A stretch of DNA of 64,000 nucleotides, taken from NCBI GenBank assembly GCA_017540175.1, contig JAFYBN010000113.1:1-64000 (forward strand). Direction: 5' to 3'. A model generated the notes under the pieces. The model worked only from the letters and a program-made list of their open reading frames with translations, did no database searches and was not told the DNA's origin. Positions 61,525 through 64,000 of this stretch are shown here, piece after piece. Source of the stretch: Clostridia bacterium. GTDB lineage: Bacteria; Bacillota; Clostridia; Oscillospirales; CAG-272. How positions within the stretch are numbered: position 1 is the first letter of the stretch; each line of letters opens with the position of its first letter. The position numbers and the translations under genes are program-made.

Positions 61525-61593
61525 CAGCCGAAGCGCCCGCCCGCGGATCGTCCGCCTCGACAGCATCGAATAAATACATCAAAGGAGCGTGCC

Positions 61594-62727
61594 ATGTTCT
61601 GCGAAAACGAACTCAAAAAGAAAAATCTTCCCCCGATCCGTCCCGATCCCTCCGTGGATTGGGAAAGCCGCCGCGCCGAGATCGCCGATCTGCTGCAGCG
61701 GGAGCTGTTCGGATACCGTCCGGCCGAGCCGGTAGAAGTGAGCTTTGACGTCGCGCCCGACCCGAGGCCGGATTTCGGTTCTGCGGCGGACACGTTCCAA
61801 ATCACGGCGCGCACGAAGCTCGGCGGAGGAAAAGCGTTTTCCTTCCCCTTCTACGCCGCGCTCCCGAAGGGCAGGACGGGCAGGACAGGCAGGACGGGCA
61901 AGCCGGGTCTTCCCTTCTTCGTGCACATCAATTTCAGAAGCGACGTCCCGGACAAGTACATGCCGACCATGGATATCGTGAAGCGCGGCTTCGCCGTCTT
62001 TTCCTTCGGTTACGAGGACGTGACCTCGGACGATCTCGACTTCACCGACAAATTCGCGGGGATCCTCTACGGCGGTCGGGAAAGAACGGGCGCCGACTGC
62101 GGCAAGATCCCGATGTGGTCGTGGGCCGCCTCCCGGGTCATGGACTTCTGCGTGACGCTGGACTGTCTCGATCTCTCGAAATCCGCCGTGATCGGGCATT
62201 CGCGGCTCGGAAAGACCGCTCTGTACACGGGAATGCTCGACACGCGCTTTCAGTTCGTCATTTCGAACGAATCCGGCTTCGCGGGCGCGGCGCTTTCCCG
62301 CAACCGCGCGGACCGGGAAAGCGGCAAAACCTTCTGCAGCGCGCGCTTCTGTGTGGAGAACCACATGCAGTGGTTCGCGCCGAACTACGCGAAATACGCG
62401 GATCACGAAGAGGACATGCCCTACGACCAGCATTTTCTCGTGGCGGCAAGCGCGCCGCGGTACGTCTGCGTGGGCAGCGCGGACGGGGATACTTGGTCCG
62501 ACCCCATGTCGGAATACCTGTCCTGCTGCGCCGCCGGGGAGATCTACGAGCAGCTGGGCGTGCGGGGCTTCCCGCATCCCGACCGCTATCCCGAACCCGA
62601 AGAGGCGTTTCAGAAGGGCTCGGTCGGCTATCATCTGCGTCACGGCGATCACTTCCTCGCCCCCGCCGACTGGCAGCGCTATATGGACTTCATCGAAAAA
62701 TCACCGCCGCTCGGGCAGGCTCGCTGA
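61594..62727 (+). CDS. CE15-like glucuronoyl esterase
   Basis: 377 residues, alpha/beta hydrolase fold, no signal peptide, so probably cytoplasmic. The nucleophile elbow is GHSRLGKTAL (CE15 usually has GCSRxGK). The catalytic His is in LRHGDHFLAPADW. MWSWAASRVMDFC and FVISNESGFAGAALSRNRAD are CE15-type text. It would cleave esters of glucuronic acid. A 9-bp minisatellite in frame at about 61869-61904 adds GRTGRTGRTGKPG to an N-terminal loop. Start ATG 61594 after AAAGGAG. Confidence 0.82.
   Translation: MFCENELKKKNLPPIRPDPSVDWESRRAEIADLLQRELFGYRPAEPVEVSFDVAPDPRPDFGSAADTFQITARTKLGGGKAFSFPFYAALPKGRTGRTGRTGKPGLPFFVHINFRSDVPDKYMPTMDIVKRGFAVFSFGYEDVTSDDLDFTDKFAGILYGGRERTGADCGKIPMWSWAASRVMDFCVTLDCLDLSKSAVIGHSRLGKTALYTGMLDTRFQFVISNESGFAGAALSRNRADRESGKTFCSARFCVENHMQWFAPNYAKYADHEEDMPYDQHFLVAASAPRYVCVGSADGDTWSDPMSEYLSCCAAGEIYEQLGVRGFPHPDRYPEPEEAFQKGSVGYHLRHGDHFLAPADWQRYMDFIEKSPPLGQAR
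61869..61904. repeat. In-frame 9-bp repeat in the esterase gene
   Basis: Four units of GGCAGGACG type, coding for Gly-Arg-Thr. The unit is a multiple of three, so copy changes keep the frame. Confidence 0.75.
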
Positions 62728-62802
62728 CCGAACCGAAAGAACCGCGTCCCATGCGGCCGATTCTTCTTTTTCGGATTTCCCCGGACTGAAAGGAGATTTC
62801 CC

Positions 62803-62871
62803 GTGATCTGCAGGCACGTTTTTCTCATCGGCACGGCCGGAGCCGAAAGGAAGGCTTATTCTCTCAGATAA
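62803..62871 (+). CDS. Possible 22-residue ORF
   Basis: AAAGGAG with 6-nt spacing precedes GTG 62803; it codes MICRHVFLIGTAGAERKAYS and two more residues, then TAA. The good ribosome binding site is the only support. It could be a leader peptide for the next gene or a gene remnant. Confidence 0.3.
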   Translation: MICRHVFLIGTAGAERKAYSLR

Positions 62872-62929
62872 AGCGCGAACCGTCTCAAAGCGTATCTTTT
62901 TGGATCAACATGTGAAAGGAGCCCGTATC

Positions 62930-64000
62930 TTGAAAAAAAGAATTCTATGCTTCCTGCTCGCCGTACTTTTGTGCGCACCGCTCGTCTCCTGCTCGGAGAA
63001 AAAGACCGAAGAAAAAGCCTCCCCCGCCTCTGAGGCACAGGGGACTGCGGACGAGACCCATCCCGAAGAAGCCGCCCCCGAGGCCGAGGCGGAGGAGACG
63101 ATCGCCCCGGATCTGCCCGACGGTCTGGACTACGGGGGGAGAAACCGTCCACATCGTGAAAAATCCCCTGGTCCTGCTTCCGGAGTTCAACACGGAAGAG
63201 CTGACCGGCGAGGTGGTGGACGACGCTTTGTACAACAGCTATATCGCCGTCTGCGACCGGCTGAACATGGACTTTGATCTGATCGACGTGGAGAGCAGCA
63301 ACAGCAAACAGGCCGCGTATGTGTCCACGATCACGAAGAGCGTCCAGTCCGGCTCCGGGGCGTACGATTTCATCTCCGGCTACTCCATGTGCTTCGCGAC
63401 CCTTGCCGCGCAGGGGATGCTGAACGACCTTCTCTCGACGGAATACCTCAATTTCGAAAAGCCGTGGTGGAGCCGTCAGCTTCTGAAGCAGTCCGTTGTG
63501 GGCGGGAAGCTGTTCTTTGCGACGGGTGACATCTCCGACCAGCTTTTATACAACATGGTGGTCACCTTCTTCAACAAGGATCTGGCGGCGTAGTACAACC
63601 TCGAAAGCCCCTATTCTCTGGTGGACGAGCGGAGATGGACGCTCGACAAGATGGCAGAGCTCTGCCGCGGCGTCTATACGGATCTCAACGGCAACGACAC
63701 GGCGGACGGCGAGGACCGATACGGTTTCTCGTCCAGTCCGGTCTTTACCGACGCGTTCTGGTTCTCCGCCGGTCTGACCTATATCGATATCGACGCGGAG
63801 GGCGTCCCCGTGATTTAGGAAAGCCTTTCCAGCGAGCGCGCCGCAGACCTCGTGGCGAAACTCCAGTCCATGCTGAACGACGGTTCGCACGATCTCTCCA
63901 CCGCATTCGGCTCTTTTGAAGCCGGAAACGTTCTGTTTCACAACGACGAGATGCTGATGGCGTCCTGGGCTTACCGGGATCTCCCGTTCGATTTCGGCGT
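62930..64000 (+). pseudogene. Damaged solute-binding lipoprotein gene (runs off the right edge)
   Basis: TTG 62930 with AAAGGAG 8 nt upstream; lipobox LVSC; acidic linker; then a frame break in a G6 run at about 63135 (DYGG-ETVHIVKNPLVLLPEF needs one G fewer). The protein goes on as EELTGEVVDDALYNSYIAV and is then cut by TAG codons at 63592 and 63817, with clearly protein-like text after each (YNLESPYSLVDERRWTLDKM; ESLSSERAADLVAKLQ). Similar to the genes at 29373 and 53424. TAG is used as a normal stop elsewhere in the window, so readthrough is not expected. Confidence 0.8.

Noticed and set aside
62930..64000. UAG recoding as a sense codon in this genome
   Set aside because: TAG ends several intact genes at the expected length (2022, 20898, 39975).

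Overview
The window reads as chromosomal DNA of a GC-rich, Gram-positive, anaerobic member of the Clostridia, probably a gut-type uncultured lineage. The support is a glmS-class ribozyme, many lipoprotein signal peptides, AGGAGG-type ribosome binding sites with frequent TTG and GTG starts, many TTGACA-N17-TATAAT promoters, a glycyl radical enzyme with its activase, and polysaccharide genes of the Wzx/Wzy type. The species cannot be named from the sequence. No tRNA, rRNA, insertion sequence, phage or CRISPR array was seen.

Layout. 0-6.4 kb: the 5' part of clpB (minus strand), a ribbon-helix-helix gene with a near-ideal promoter, then a plus-strand run of small enzymes (alpha/beta hydrolase, HD hydrolase, GNAT acetyltransferase, methyltransferase, ACT protein). 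Three copies of a short hairpin repeat lie between these genes. 6.5-12 kb: a translationally coupled small protein, Nudix hydrolase and membrane-anchored apiosidase-like glycoside hydrolase (minus), a hyperacidic EF-hand protein, and a Gfo/Idh/MocA oxidoreductase. 12.2-20.8 kb: a signalling locus, made of a lipoprotein, a protein kinase-NACHT ATPase-transmembrane-ectodomain protein whose ectodomain is paralogous to that lipoprotein, a soluble partner protein, and a divergent HtrA-like lipoprotein protease. 20.9-27.1 kb: a glycyl radical enzyme of unusual active-site signature with its activase, a membrane-anchored PI-PLC-like enzyme, an MFS transporter and a truncated glycosidase. 27.5-34.8 kb: a UroD/MtaA-family protein, a cyclophilin-like lipoprotein, a solute-binding lipoprotein, a large glycosidase-like protein, and a divergent FAD oxidoreductase.

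35.8-53 kb is a complete Wzx/Wzy polysaccharide locus on the minus strand: nucleotidyltransferase, UDP-glucuronate 4-epimerase-like enzyme, metallophosphoesterase, two Wzz-like chain-length proteins (the second fused to a degenerate GGDEF domain), polymerase, TagF-like transferase, two GT4 and one GT2 glycosyltransferases, flippase, WbaP-type priming transferase and a galacturonokinase-type GHMP kinase. The epimerase and the kinase together suggest a galacturonate-containing polymer.

53.4-64 kb holds two damaged solute-binding protein genes, glmM behind a left-handed beta-helix acyltransferase gene, three UroD-family genes (one frameshifted) and a CE15-type glucuronoyl esterase. The glmM operon is preceded by a clear glmS ribozyme although glmS itself is not present, so a GlcN6P-sensing ribozyme appears to control the enzyme that consumes GlcN6P.

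The two most interesting items are the glmS ribozyme in front of the acyltransferase-glmM operon and the kinase-NACHT-ectodomain locus with its lipoprotein paralogue.
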